From Candidatus Proendomicrobium guianensium (lineage in GTDB: Bacteria > Elusimicrobiota > Endomicrobiia > Endomicrobiales > Endomicrobiaceae), in the NCBI GenBank assembly GCA_009785775.1, contig WQVR01000043.1, forward strand, positions 1-7,069: a stretch of 7,069 nucleotides of DNA, given 5' to 3'. The position numbers were made by a program, and so were the translations under genes. Position 1 is the stretch's first letter, and each line of letters begins with the position of its first letter. The notes under the pieces are model-generated. The model was not told where the DNA came from. It saw nothing but the letters and a program-made list of their open reading frames with translations, and did no database searches. Shown piece by piece: positions 1 through 6,396 of the stretch.

Positions 1-105
1 AGAGTATCCGTCTAAACCCATAAGTGCGGGTATTTCAACCCCGCCAAGAAAAAGCTTGCGCCCTTTTTTAAATTTGTGAACGTCATAACCTAACCCTGCA
101 AACAT
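1..105 (-). CDS. ispF: 2-C-methyl-D-erythritol 2,4-cyclodiphosphate synthase, N-terminal 35 residues (3' end outside window)
   Basis: IspF converts CDP-methylerythritol 2-phosphate to methylerythritol 2,4-cyclodiphosphate and CMP in the cytosolic MEP isoprenoid pathway. Only the first 35 codons are present. The N-terminus GLGYDVH matches the family signature; Asp8 and His10 are the usual zinc ligands, and they are followed by the LFLGGVEIP strand region. The start ATG (103-105) comes directly after the ispD stop TAA (106-108) with no gap, and an AAAGGAAA ribosome site lies 7 nt upstream, inside ispD. The family normally reads GLxGHSDGD at this point, but here it is GLDGYS, so the position of E. 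coli His34 is Tyr34. Identification rests on the motif, the length-perfect alignment to the family N-terminus, and the ispD neighbour. Confidence 0.93.
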   Translation of the reverse strand, partial: MFAGLGYDVHKFKKGRKLFLGGVEIPALMGLDGYS

Positions 106-789
106 TTACATTTCCTTTGCGCGTTTCTTTAGTACAAGTTTTGCGGCTTCTAAGTCTGCCCTTGATGTTATTTTAAAATTTTCCCCTACAGGCACAACAA
201 TTTTAACTTTAGAAAACTTTTCAACTAATTGCGCGTCGTCTGTAATTACAGCCTTTGCGGCTAACGGGGAAGCATAGGCTTTTAAAATAATTTCTTTTTT
301 AAAAACCTGCGGAGTTTGCGCCATATAAATTTTTGAACGCTCTATACTACGACAAACAAAACCGTCACTCTCTGAAAATTTAATGCTGTCGACAGCAGGT
401 GTGGCAAGTAAGCTTGCACTGTATTTTAGCGCCGCTTTACATACACTTGTAATATCTGAGGGGAGCGTTAGCGGGCGGGCGCCGTCATGTATAGCTACAA
501 TATCTATATTTTTATTTAAGGCGGCAAGCCCGTTTTTTACGGAATTATGCCTTTGAGCGCCGCCTGTAACAACAACGGTATTTTTATATTTTAAGCAAAG
601 TTTTTCAGTGTAGTTTTCATAACCTTCCGGCACAACCACAATAACTTGTTTAACAAATTTTAAAGCGTTAAAAGTTTCAACACTGTGCAAGAAAACATCA
701 ATGCCCGCAAGTTTTAAAAACTGCTTGGGGGCGCTGCCGCCAAAGCGTATACCTTTACCGCCAGCAACAATTATTGCCGCAACTTTCAT
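106..789 (-). CDS. ispD: 2-C-methyl-D-erythritol 4-phosphate cytidylyltransferase
   Basis: IspD transfers CMP from CTP to methylerythritol 4-phosphate, the third step of the MEP isoprenoid pathway, in the cytosol. At 227 residues it has the usual family length and all the motifs are visible: the nucleotide-binding loop VAGGKGIRFG (8-17) with Arg15 and PKQF (21-24) with Lys22, which stabilise the reaction; GGAQRHNSV (76-84); HDGARP (101-106); the DSIK segment (134-137, usually DTIK); Arg151 followed by AQTPQVF (157-163); TDDAQLVE (183-190); and NFKIT (204-208) with the substrate-binding Lys206. The start ATG lies 3 nt after the PIN-TRAM gene stop. Its ribosome site is weak: an AAAAGG sits about 13 nt upstream, so expression may depend on coupling to the upstream gene. 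It abuts ispF, the usual partner. Confidence 0.97.
   Translation of the reverse strand: MKVAAIIVAGGKGIRFGGSAPKQFLKLAGIDVFLHSVETFNALKFVKQVIVVVPEGYENYTEKLCLKYKNTVVVTGGAQRHNSVKNGLAALNKNIDIVAIHDGARPLTLPSDITSVCKAALKYSASLLATPAVDSIKFSESDGFVCRSIERSKIYMAQTPQVFKKEIILKAYASPLAAKAVITDDAQLVEKFSKVKIVVPVGENFKITSRADLEAAKLVLKKRAKEM
111..118 (-). promoter_or_regulatory. Ribosome binding site for ispF
   Basis: On the minus strand this reads AAAGGAAA. Its AGGA core (113-116) ends 7 nt before the ispF ATG and lies inside the last codons of ispD. It supports the ATG at 103-105 and implies that ispF is translated by ribosomes reinitiating at the end of ispD. Confidence 0.6.
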
Positions 790-792
790 ATT

Positions 793-1569
793 TTAATTAT
801 TGCCTTTTGCGCGACAAAAAAGCATTTTAGAATTTGAGGTTTGCAACAGGCTTTTAACCGTAACTTCAATTTTTTTGCCTATAAATTTTTTGCCGTCTTC
901 TATAATTATCGGGGTACCGTCGTCTATATAGGCAAGGGCTTGGCCTTGTTCTTTGGCTTCTTTTGCAACAAAAACGTTTAAAATTTCACCCGGCAACATT
1001 ACGCTTTTAAAAGCGTGTCCTAAATCGTTAAGATTTAAAGCTTTTACGTGTTTTAAACTTGCCATTTTGCTTGTGTTAAAATCTGCCGTGATAAGCTTTG
1101 CATTTAACTTTTTGCTTAGAAACACGGCTTTTTCTTCATCCGTTAAACCTTTATTAAAGTTCATTTTTTTTACGTTTGGCATTTTTAACAACTTTTCAGA
1201 AATATTTAAACCCCTACGCGCGCGGTTTTTTGTGTGAGTATCTTTAGAACGGCTAAGAAGCCCGAGTTTTTTAATTACAAACTCAGGCAGTATAAAAGTA
1301 TTTGCTAAAATTTGTTTTTGCGCCATATTTAAAACTCTGCCGTCTATAATAGCGCTTAAGTCTATAACAGCGCATTCTTGCGGCGCATCAGACAACAAAA
1401 AGTCTAATACCGCAAAAGCAGCGCATAGCAAAAAACCTGTTAGCACAGATATTCCGATAGCCGACACCTCAGCATGCGCGGCGATATTGCCGACAGTTAC
1501 AATAAACCAATATGCAAGAATACTTATTAATACAAAAATTATGGGAAATTTTAAAATTTTCAGAACCAC
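793..1569 (-). CDS. YacL-like membrane protein with PIN and TRAM domains
   Basis: This 258-residue protein resembles Bacillus YacL. Two hydrophobic segments (about 6-27 and 36-58) anchor it in the membrane. A PIN nuclease-fold domain follows (about 66-185): VIDLSAIIDGR (68-78) with Asp70 and Asp76, the RARRGL block (116-121), TADFN (161-165) with Asp163, and LNLNDL (178-183). A TRAM-like RNA-binding module ends it: LPGEILNVFVAKEAKEQGQ (about 192-210), YIDDGT (214-219), and a LLQTSNSKMLF segment near 241-251. The usual Glu in the motif FVLrEL is Lys101 here, and YacL normally has four membrane segments and about 360 residues, so this copy is short and may have altered or no nuclease activity. 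The start is GTG, supported by AAGGAG 7 nt upstream; the gene lies 24 nt after aroE. The order yacL-ispD-ispF is the same as in B. subtilis. The cellular role is unknown. Confidence 0.85.
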   Translation of the reverse strand: MVLKILKFPIIFVLISILAYWFIVTVGNIAAHAEVSAIGISVLTGFLLCAAFAVLDFLLSDAPQECAVIDLSAIIDGRVLNMAQKQILANTFILPEFVIKKLGLLSRSKDTHTKNRARRGLNISEKLLKMPNVKKMNFNKGLTDEEKAVFLSKKLNAKLITADFNTSKMASLKHVKALNLNDLGHAFKSVMLPGEILNVFVAKEAKEQGQALAYIDDGTPIIIEDGKKFIGKKIEVTVKSLLQTSNSKMLFCRAKGNN

Positions 1570-1576
1570 TTTTACT

Positions 1577-1582
1577 CTCCTT
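1577..1582 (-). promoter_or_regulatory. Strong ribosome binding site that fixes the GTG start of the PIN-TRAM gene
   Basis: The minus strand reads AAGGAG here, 7 nt before GTG at 1567-1569. The site lies in the 24-nt gap after the aroE stop and is the best Shine-Dalgarno match in the window. It supports GTG rather than a later Met as the start, which keeps the first membrane segment in the protein. Confidence 0.75.
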
Positions 1583-1593
1583 CGCGCCTGCTG

Positions 1594-2412
1594 TCAGGCA
1601 TGTTTTTTTAAAAGCGCAAGCCCCTTTGAAACATTCGGGTAAATACCGGTCCAAAGCTTAAAACCCTCAGCGGCTTGGCGCACCAAAAAACCCTCGCCTG
1701 AAACATATTTTATCTTGTGTTTTTTTGCAAGCGCTAAATATGGCGTTTTTTTGCCGTAGATAAGATCGTAAATTAAACTTATTTTAGGCAAAGCTTTTAC
1801 TTCAAAATGCATTTTGTCTTTAGGGCACATACCGCAAGACGAAGCGTTTATAAAAACCTCGCAACTTTCTAAAACTTTGTTTTCACCGCCGCTTTGTACC
1901 GCGCTTATCCCAAACTCTTTAGCAAAAACTAAAGCGTCTTTATCTACAATATTAGAAACAAAAATTTCTTTCGCGCCTAAAGCTTTTAAAGCATAAACAA
2001 CCGACCTTGCCGCACCGCCCGCACCGTAAAGAAAAACTTTTTTATTTTTTATTGTTGCCTTATTTGCTTTTAAGTCTGCTATGCAACCCATATAGTCGGT
2101 ATTATAGGCGGTTAATATTGCGTCTTCAATTGTGATGGTATTTGCAGCCCCTATAACTTTAACGGCGGTTTCCACACCGTCTACATATTTTAAAACATTT
2201 ACTTTATGCGGCACTGTAATATTAATGCCTTTAAAGCCCATACCACTAGCGCCTAAAACGGCATTTTTTAAATTTTGCGCAGGCACATTAAAAGCCGTAT
2301 ACACAAAATTCAAACCAGCCTCTTTTAGCCACGCATTTTGAATTAACGGCGATAATGAGTGTTCTATAGGACTGCCAAAAATAGCTATAACTTTAGTATT
2401 GGCATTTATCAT
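1594..2412 (-). CDS. aroE: Shikimate dehydrogenase (AroE)
   Basis: AroE reduces 3-dehydroshikimate to shikimate in cytosolic aromatic amino-acid biosynthesis. The 272-residue protein has the full family layout. In the substrate domain there is SLSP (19-22), NITVPHK (64-70) with the catalytic Lys70, AANT (89-92) with Asn91, and NTD (104-106) with Asp106. The Rossmann loop is GAGGAAR (130-136). At the C-terminus are the DLIYGKKTPYL segment (216-226) and GFLVRQAAEGFKLWTG (241-256) with the substrate-contacting Gln246. The NADP-specificity motif, NRTxxR in E. coli, reads N154-I-V-D-K-D159, so both arginines are lost, which may indicate altered coenzyme preference (inference). The ATG overlaps the stop of the glycosyltransferase gene as ATGA, and a GAGGT site lies 9 nt upstream. 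No other aromatic-pathway gene is in the window. Confidence 0.96.
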   Translation of the reverse strand: MINANTKVIAIFGSPIEHSLSPLIQNAWLKEAGLNFVYTAFNVPAQNLKNAVLGASGMGFKGINITVPHKVNVLKYVDGVETAVKVIGAANTITIEDAILTAYNTDYMGCIADLKANKATIKNKKVFLYGAGGAARSVVYALKALGAKEIFVSNIVDKDALVFAKEFGISAVQSGGENKVLESCEVFINASSCGMCPKDKMHFEVKALPKISLIYDLIYGKKTPYLALAKKHKIKYVSGEGFLVRQAAEGFKLWTGIYPNVSKGLALLKKHA

Positions 2413-3950
2413 TGTGTAGCTACCTCATACGTTTCTTCTGTTTCTTCCCCATTATAAATTTCCTGCTCCACTTGTTCGGGCATAACAATGCGTATGGCAT
2501 ACTGCCTTATGGGTATGCCGTAACGATAATGCCTGAAAACCGTAGCGCCCATATATTCAAGTTCTGAAAAATCCCTGTTCATGCGGTGGTCTATATCTAC
2601 AATAGCGGTTCTTTCTGTTTTTAAATGCTCGGGCACCGGCCAAAAAGCAAAATGGTTAAGGCGCGGGCCTTCAACAACGGTAAATATTTTATCCCTTGTA
2701 TAGTAGGAAATTATTGCCGCCCTTTGATGTGAATTTGCAATGGCAAGTTTTACGTCTTTGTATAAAAGTTTGTCCGCAAGCATTCTCCAACCGCCAAACC
2801 AATTTGTTGCGTCGGCAATAGCTTGGGTATGTGAAATTCTTGCAAGCGGTATAAATGAATATTTTGTATTAAGCCCTACAATTATACAAAGCACAACGTT
2901 TAGCGCTATGCCCCACGTTAAAAGTTTCTTTTTAAATTCGCCGCCGTTAAGTAAATAGTAAACCGTAAAAATACTTAAAGGAATATACGCAAAAGCCGGC
3001 CAGTTTGCGCCCGGATTGCGTTTTAATGCTACAAATATAAAAAACACTATCGGCGGCAAAGCAAAACTTAACAAAAATAGTATTTTGGCGTTAAACATCA
3101 TTTTAGCATTGGCTTTTTTTAGCGCGCAAAAAAACGTGTATATACCGCCTAAAAAAGCCGGCACAAAAACTACAGGGCCGAAAGCAAGCATTTGCCCGCC
3201 TAAATAGTCGCCAACTCTGCCAAATCTAAAAGTAGCGTCGGTAAGCCTGTTTGTTACCTGATGGTTAAAAGATATCCAACCGTGTTGCGTGTTCCATATT
3301 AATACCGGCGAAAAAATTGCCAACGCGAGCAAACCCGCGCCGTAAAAATGCGGATTTTTAAACCAGTGAAATTTTTTAACGCTAATCATGTATAGCAAAA
3401 GGCATGGCAAAAAGAATAATGCTGTATATTTTGACAGCATTGCAAGCCCCAAAAAAAGCCCGGTAAAGTAAATGTCTTTTGTTTTTTCATAGCTGATAAA
3501 ATTGTAAAGGCTTACAAGCGCTAAGCCATAAAACAAAAGAAGCGGCGTATCGGGCGTAATAACTATAGAACCCACAAGCATTATCGGCAATGTGTTTAAA
3601 AGAACCACCGCCGCACTTGCAAGCGTTGTAGAGTTAACATCTGCCGAACTTATAACCGTTGCAGAAAATATCTTTTTTGTAAACTTAAATATAACATAAC
3701 TTAAAATAACGGTTACTATAATGGTTGAAAACCGCACGGCAAGTTCATTGTGGCTAAAAAATGTGGTAAGCCTTATAAAGTAGGCAACCATGGGCGAATG
3801 GTCATAATAACTCATAGCTAAACGCCTAGACCAAAGCCAATAATAAGCTTCATCCGGGTGAAGTTCTAAAACATAGCTTAAAAATGCTTTCCAAAGCACT
3901 ATTAAAGCAACAAAAATTACTGTATTTCTGGGGTTGAATATTTTTGTCAT
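2409..3950 (-). CDS. GT39/ArnT-like polytopic membrane glycosyltransferase
   Basis: This is a 513-residue GT-C-fold membrane enzyme of the dolichyl-phosphate-mannose mannosyltransferase/ArnT superfamily. The family moves a sugar from a polyprenyl-phosphate donor to a lipid, protein or glycan on the outer face of the inner membrane. Visible hallmarks are an N-terminal helix (about 10-29), then HPDEAYYW (31-38) with Asp33-Glu34, the acidic pair expected in the first extracytoplasmic loop, and DHSPM (50-54). Then come ITPDTPLLLFYGLAL (131-145), LSKYTALFFLP (172-182) and NPGANWPAFAY (312-322). There are roughly 10 or more hydrophobic stretches up to residue 360, followed by a soluble C-terminal region (about 370-490) and an acidic tail. 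The start overlaps the PHP gene stop as ATGA, with AGGA 7 nt upstream. Donor and acceptor cannot be told from sequence. Confidence 0.88.
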   Translation of the reverse strand: MTKIFNPRNTVIFVALIVLWKAFLSYVLELHPDEAYYWLWSRRLAMSYYDHSPMVAYFIRLTTFFSHNELAVRFSTIIVTVILSYVIFKFTKKIFSATVISSADVNSTTLASAAVVLLNTLPIMLVGSIVITPDTPLLLFYGLALVSLYNFISYEKTKDIYFTGLFLGLAMLSKYTALFFLPCLLLYMISVKKFHWFKNPHFYGAGLLALAIFSPVLIWNTQHGWISFNHQVTNRLTDATFRFGRVGDYLGGQMLAFGPVVFVPAFLGGIYTFFCALKKANAKMMFNAKILFLLSFALPPIVFFIFVALKRNPGANWPAFAYIPLSIFTVYYLLNGGEFKKKLLTWGIALNVVLCIIVGLNTKYSFIPLARISHTQAIADATNWFGGWRMLADKLLYKDVKLAIANSHQRAAIISYYTRDKIFTVVEGPRLNHFAFWPVPEHLKTERTAIVDIDHRMNRDFSELEYMGATVFRHYRYGIPIRQYAIRIVMPEQVEQEIYNGEETEETYEVATQ

Positions 3951-5332
3951 ATTTTTTTCCTATATGCAAAGTACCATGCTAAAAACCAAAACAAACTTAA
4001 TCCGAAAAGAACAGGCACAACGGTGTCTAGTATAACACAGTTTGTCTGCCTAAAACCTGTCCACAAAAAATAATATTTTATGCTAAGCCCCGCAAACCCT
4101 ACAGAAAACACTAAAGGTAAAACGTAAACAAACTTGCGCGCAAAACCAAATAAGCTTAACAAGTACAGCAAAGCAATGCCTAAAACAAAGCTTATGACGT
4201 GTTTAGGCGGGGCTTCTTTAAGATAATAATATAAAAAAGCCAATGGTTCAAAAACAAACCTTATTAAACTTGCGCTTTGCTCGCCTCTATTTGTTACAAG
4301 CCAAGTTTGCGGCCTTGATTTTAAAACGTCGAAAAGCTTTCCGCCGCGCGCTTGCCCTTCTACAACAGTCCAAGCGTCTGTAACAAAACCCCAGCCGTGA
4401 TAATCCGTAACGGCAAACATCATAAGATCATTATTTTTACAAAACTCTATTAAATTCCGGCGGCGCTCTTGCGAAATATTTCTGTAGCCGTTATTATAAA
4501 CTTCAAAACCGTCTATGCCTAAATCTTTAAGCTGCTCTAAGCTAAAATGCCCCCACTTCCAGTAATGCGGCATTATGGCAAGCATTCCGTACTCGTGCGC
4601 GCGGGCTACTATTTCTCTTAGATACATATGACGGAATTTATCGCCGTTAAACTCCGTGCCTGAAAGTATTAAAACCGAAACGCCGTCTCTTGCAGACATT
4701 TGCATACCGGGAAAAACTCTGTCAAATCTGGCGCTTTCAGGAAACCTCAAGAACCCCTCGGTATGGTTATGCTCGGTTATAAAAAAACTGTCATAACCAT
4801 GCGCCCGAAAATACCTTAGGGCAGTCCTTGGAGTTATTATACCGTCATGAGAGGAAGCCGTATGCGAATGTATGCATATAATGCTTTTTCCCTCAGGCGC
4901 CCAAAGACGCGCGCCCGGAATACGCAATAAAAGAATTCCCACCGCCAAGGTGATAAAACACAAAAAAAATACCAACGCTTTGACAAAAGCTTTTTTCAAA
5001 GGCTCTTTCTTTAACATGCTTGAGCCAAAAGAAAAAATCAAAAGCCACGCCAGCCACGAAGCAATAGCGTACCCGTAAAATGTACGCTCTAAGGTTTGCA
5101 TGTAATAGCTGAAAGCGTAAAACGGCTCTATAAAAAACCTTATAGCCGGCCACGTTAAGCCAAAGCCTTCAACAGATTTTTCAGTTATAATATCGTAAAG
5201 CGGCGTGGGGTTATAAAAAATTATAGACCCTAAAACAAACGCGCTTAAGCCTGCCAGTAAAATATTAAGTTTTTTTATATATGCCTTGGGTATTTGCCCA
5301 AAAGCCGATACAATAACGTTAGTTTTTTTCAT
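3947..5332 (-). CDS. Membrane-anchored PHP-domain metallophosphoesterase
   Basis: This 461-residue protein has a PHP (polymerase and histidinol phosphatase) domain between membrane segments. Hydrophobic helices lie near 23-41, 86-104 and 115-136 before the domain, and near 377-397, 400-420 and 434-456 after it. The PHP metal-site motifs are complete: HSH (155-157), HDG (162-164), ITEHNH (185-190, usually ITDHN), GTEF (225-228) with Glu227, MPHY (254-257) with His256, and TDYHGWG (309-315) with Asp310 and His312. Such domains hydrolyse phosphate esters with two or three metal ions. Lys/Arg clusters (19-21, 108-114, 399-400, 458-460) fall where the positive-inside rule would put the catalytic domain in the periplasm (inference). 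It overlaps tolR and the glycosyltransferase gene by ATGA at both ends. It has no clear Shine-Dalgarno, so it is probably translated by coupling. The substrate is unknown. Confidence 0.85.
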   Translation of the reverse strand: MKKTNVIVSAFGQIPKAYIKKLNILLAGLSAFVLGSIIFYNPTPLYDIITEKSVEGFGLTWPAIRFFIEPFYAFSYYMQTLERTFYGYAIASWLAWLLIFSFGSSMLKKEPLKKAFVKALVFFLCFITLAVGILLLRIPGARLWAPEGKSIICIHSHTASSHDGIITPRTALRYFRAHGYDSFFITEHNHTEGFLRFPESARFDRVFPGMQMSARDGVSVLILSGTEFNGDKFRHMYLREIVARAHEYGMLAIMPHYWKWGHFSLEQLKDLGIDGFEVYNNGYRNISQERRRNLIEFCKNNDLMMFAVTDYHGWGFVTDAWTVVEGQARGGKLFDVLKSRPQTWLVTNRGEQSASLIRFVFEPLAFLYYYLKEAPPKHVISFVLGIALLYLLSLFGFARKFVYVLPLVFSVGFAGLSIKYYFLWTGFRQTNCVILDTVVPVLFGLSLFWFLAWYFAYRKKI

Positions 5333-5736
5333 CTGTCTAATTCTACTGCCAAAGCAAACCTTGAAGCGCCCGCGCGCTTAGCTTTGTTTACAACCCTTAT
5401 TACGCTGTCATAGCTGGCTTGCCCGTCGCCCTTTATTATTACAGGCCCGTCGGGATTTGCGGCAATAAGGCCGCGTATGGTTTCTTCAACGTAATTATCG
5501 TGAACATTTCTTCCGCCGATATGAACGCGCCCGTGCCTGTCTATTAAAACCTCAACATTTGTAACTTGAGTAACATTTGTTGTTTCCACCGTGGGCAAGT
5601 TTACTTCAATGCTTGGCTGGTTAAGCATAGGCATTACTATCATAAAAACAATTAAAAGCACCAACGCCACATCCGTAAAAGGCGTAATGTTAATGTCGGT
5701 AATGGCGGCGGCTTTTCTTCTTTTAAGGCGTCTCAT
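5329..5736 (-). CDS. tolR: TolR/ExbD-family proton-channel subunit
   Basis: TolR works with TolQ in the inner membrane, converting proton flow into force on the outer-membrane Tol-Pal link. This 135-residue protein has a short basic cytoplasmic N-terminus (MRRLKRRK), then ITDINITPFTD leading into one membrane helix (about 22-41), with Asp22 at the conserved proton-carrying position. A periplasmic domain follows, with VEVLIDRHGRVHIGG (about 63-77) and the PVIIKGDGQASYDSVIRVV stretch near 97-115, typical of ExbD/TolR. An in-frame ATG at 5812-5814 would add 26 residues, but they overlap tolQ by 92 nt and look unlike the family. ATG at 5734-5736 gives the normal length and a 14-nt overlap with tolQ. 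No good ribosome site is seen (weak GAGAG 16 nt upstream). It is called tolR rather than exbD because of the tolB context. Confidence 0.9.
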   Translation of the reverse strand: MRRLKRRKAAAITDINITPFTDVALVLLIVFMIVMPMLNQPSIEVNLPTVETTNVTQVTNVEVLIDRHGRVHIGGRNVHDNYVEETIRGLIAANPDGPVIIKGDGQASYDSVIRVVNKAKRAGASRFALAVELDR

Positions 5737-6379
5737 TATTTTGGTACTGCTCTCGTTTAAAGTTGTGCGAAAACTCTTCAATGGCGCTGGCGCAGTATTC
5801 CATATCCGTAACAAACTTGTCTATTGTTTTAACAAATAGGTTAAACGCTACAATGGCAGGTATTGCGACCACCAGCCCCGCAGCGGTGGTTATTAAAGCT
5901 TCGGCAACGCCGGCTATTACAACAGCCACATCGCCCGAGCCTGAAGCAGACATAGCGTCAAAAGCGCGCATAATGCCAAATACCGTGCCTAAAAGCCCTA
6001 TGTAGACGGAAACGCTACCTATAGAGCCAAGCACCGTGGTAAATTTTTCAAGGCTTGTTGCTTCTATTGCGATTTCGCGGCTCATTGCTTCGCCGATATC
6101 AGGGCGGTTTTCAAAGCGCGCCTCTATCCCCGCCTTTATTACAGGCGCCATGGGAGAGTTTGTACGCTCGCAAAGGTTTATTGCGGCATTAGAGTCACCG
6201 CGTTTAAGTTTACCAAGAATATCTGCTAAAAACGCTTTACGATTGACCCTTTTTTTAAGCCAAAACTCCAGACCTTTGTATAACATTATGGTAAAAGAAA
6301 TTACCGATATAAAAAGCAAAACGTAAATAGTTACGCCGCCCATTCGAAGTAATGCTAGCGCCCCTTGACCTTCAAACAT
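5723..6379 (-). CDS. tolQ: TolQ/ExbB/MotA-family proton-channel protein
   Basis: TolQ is the multi-copy inner-membrane subunit of the Tol energy transducer and forms the channel around TolR. The 218-residue protein has three membrane helices (about 14-36, 116-139 and 155-182) with a cytoplasmic loop between the first two. Helix two carries YIGLLGTVFGIMRAF (126-140) with Thr132, and helix three EALITTAAGLVVAIPA (160-175) with Glu160 and Thr165. These positions line the proton path in E. coli TolQ and ExbB. NLCERTNSPMAPVIKAGI (68-85) in the loop is also typical. The length matches the family. The ATG has a G-rich ribosome site (AGGGGGA) about 10 nt upstream, in the 17-nt gap after tolB, and the gene ends overlapping tolR. 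Confidence 0.95.
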   Translation of the reverse strand: MFEGQGALALLRMGGVTIYVLLFISVISFTIMLYKGLEFWLKKRVNRKAFLADILGKLKRGDSNAAINLCERTNSPMAPVIKAGIEARFENRPDIGEAMSREIAIEATSLEKFTTVLGSIGSVSVYIGLLGTVFGIMRAFDAMSASGSGDVAVVIAGVAEALITTAAGLVVAIPAIVAFNLFVKTIDKFVTDMEYCASAIEEFSHNFKREQYQNNETP

Positions 6380-6396
6380 TTGTTATTTTCCCCCTG

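Noticed and set aside
953..1237. Plus-strand open frame of 94 codons.
   Set aside because: It lies wholly opposite the PIN-TRAM gene, has no ribosome site or recognisable domain, and reads as low-complexity antisense of real coding sequence.
1586..1599. Short inverted repeat (GCCTG-ACAG-CAGGC) at the end of aroE as a possible terminator.
   Set aside because: The stem is only 5 bp, it has no T-run after it, and it is followed at once by the ribosome site of the next co-directional gene. Chance or a minor RNA fold is more likely.
1469..1654. Minus-strand frame of 61 codons spanning the aroE/PIN-TRAM junction.
   Set aside because: It overlaps two well-supported genes out of frame and has no recognisable motif.
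4893..5153. Second minus-strand frame of 86 codons inside the PHP gene.
   Set aside because: It overlaps the PHP protein's membrane region in another frame and shows no family resemblance; a shadow of the real gene.
5734..5814. Longer tolR/exbD reading starting at ATG 5812-5814 (161 residues).
   Set aside because: The extra 26 residues overlap tolQ by 92 nt and do not resemble an ExbD/TolR N-terminus; the ATG at 5734-5736 gives the standard basic start and family length.
5591..6326. Several plus-strand frames of 80-96 codons opposite tolR and tolQ.
   Set aside because: All are antisense to strongly conserved channel genes, with no ribosome sites or domain signals.
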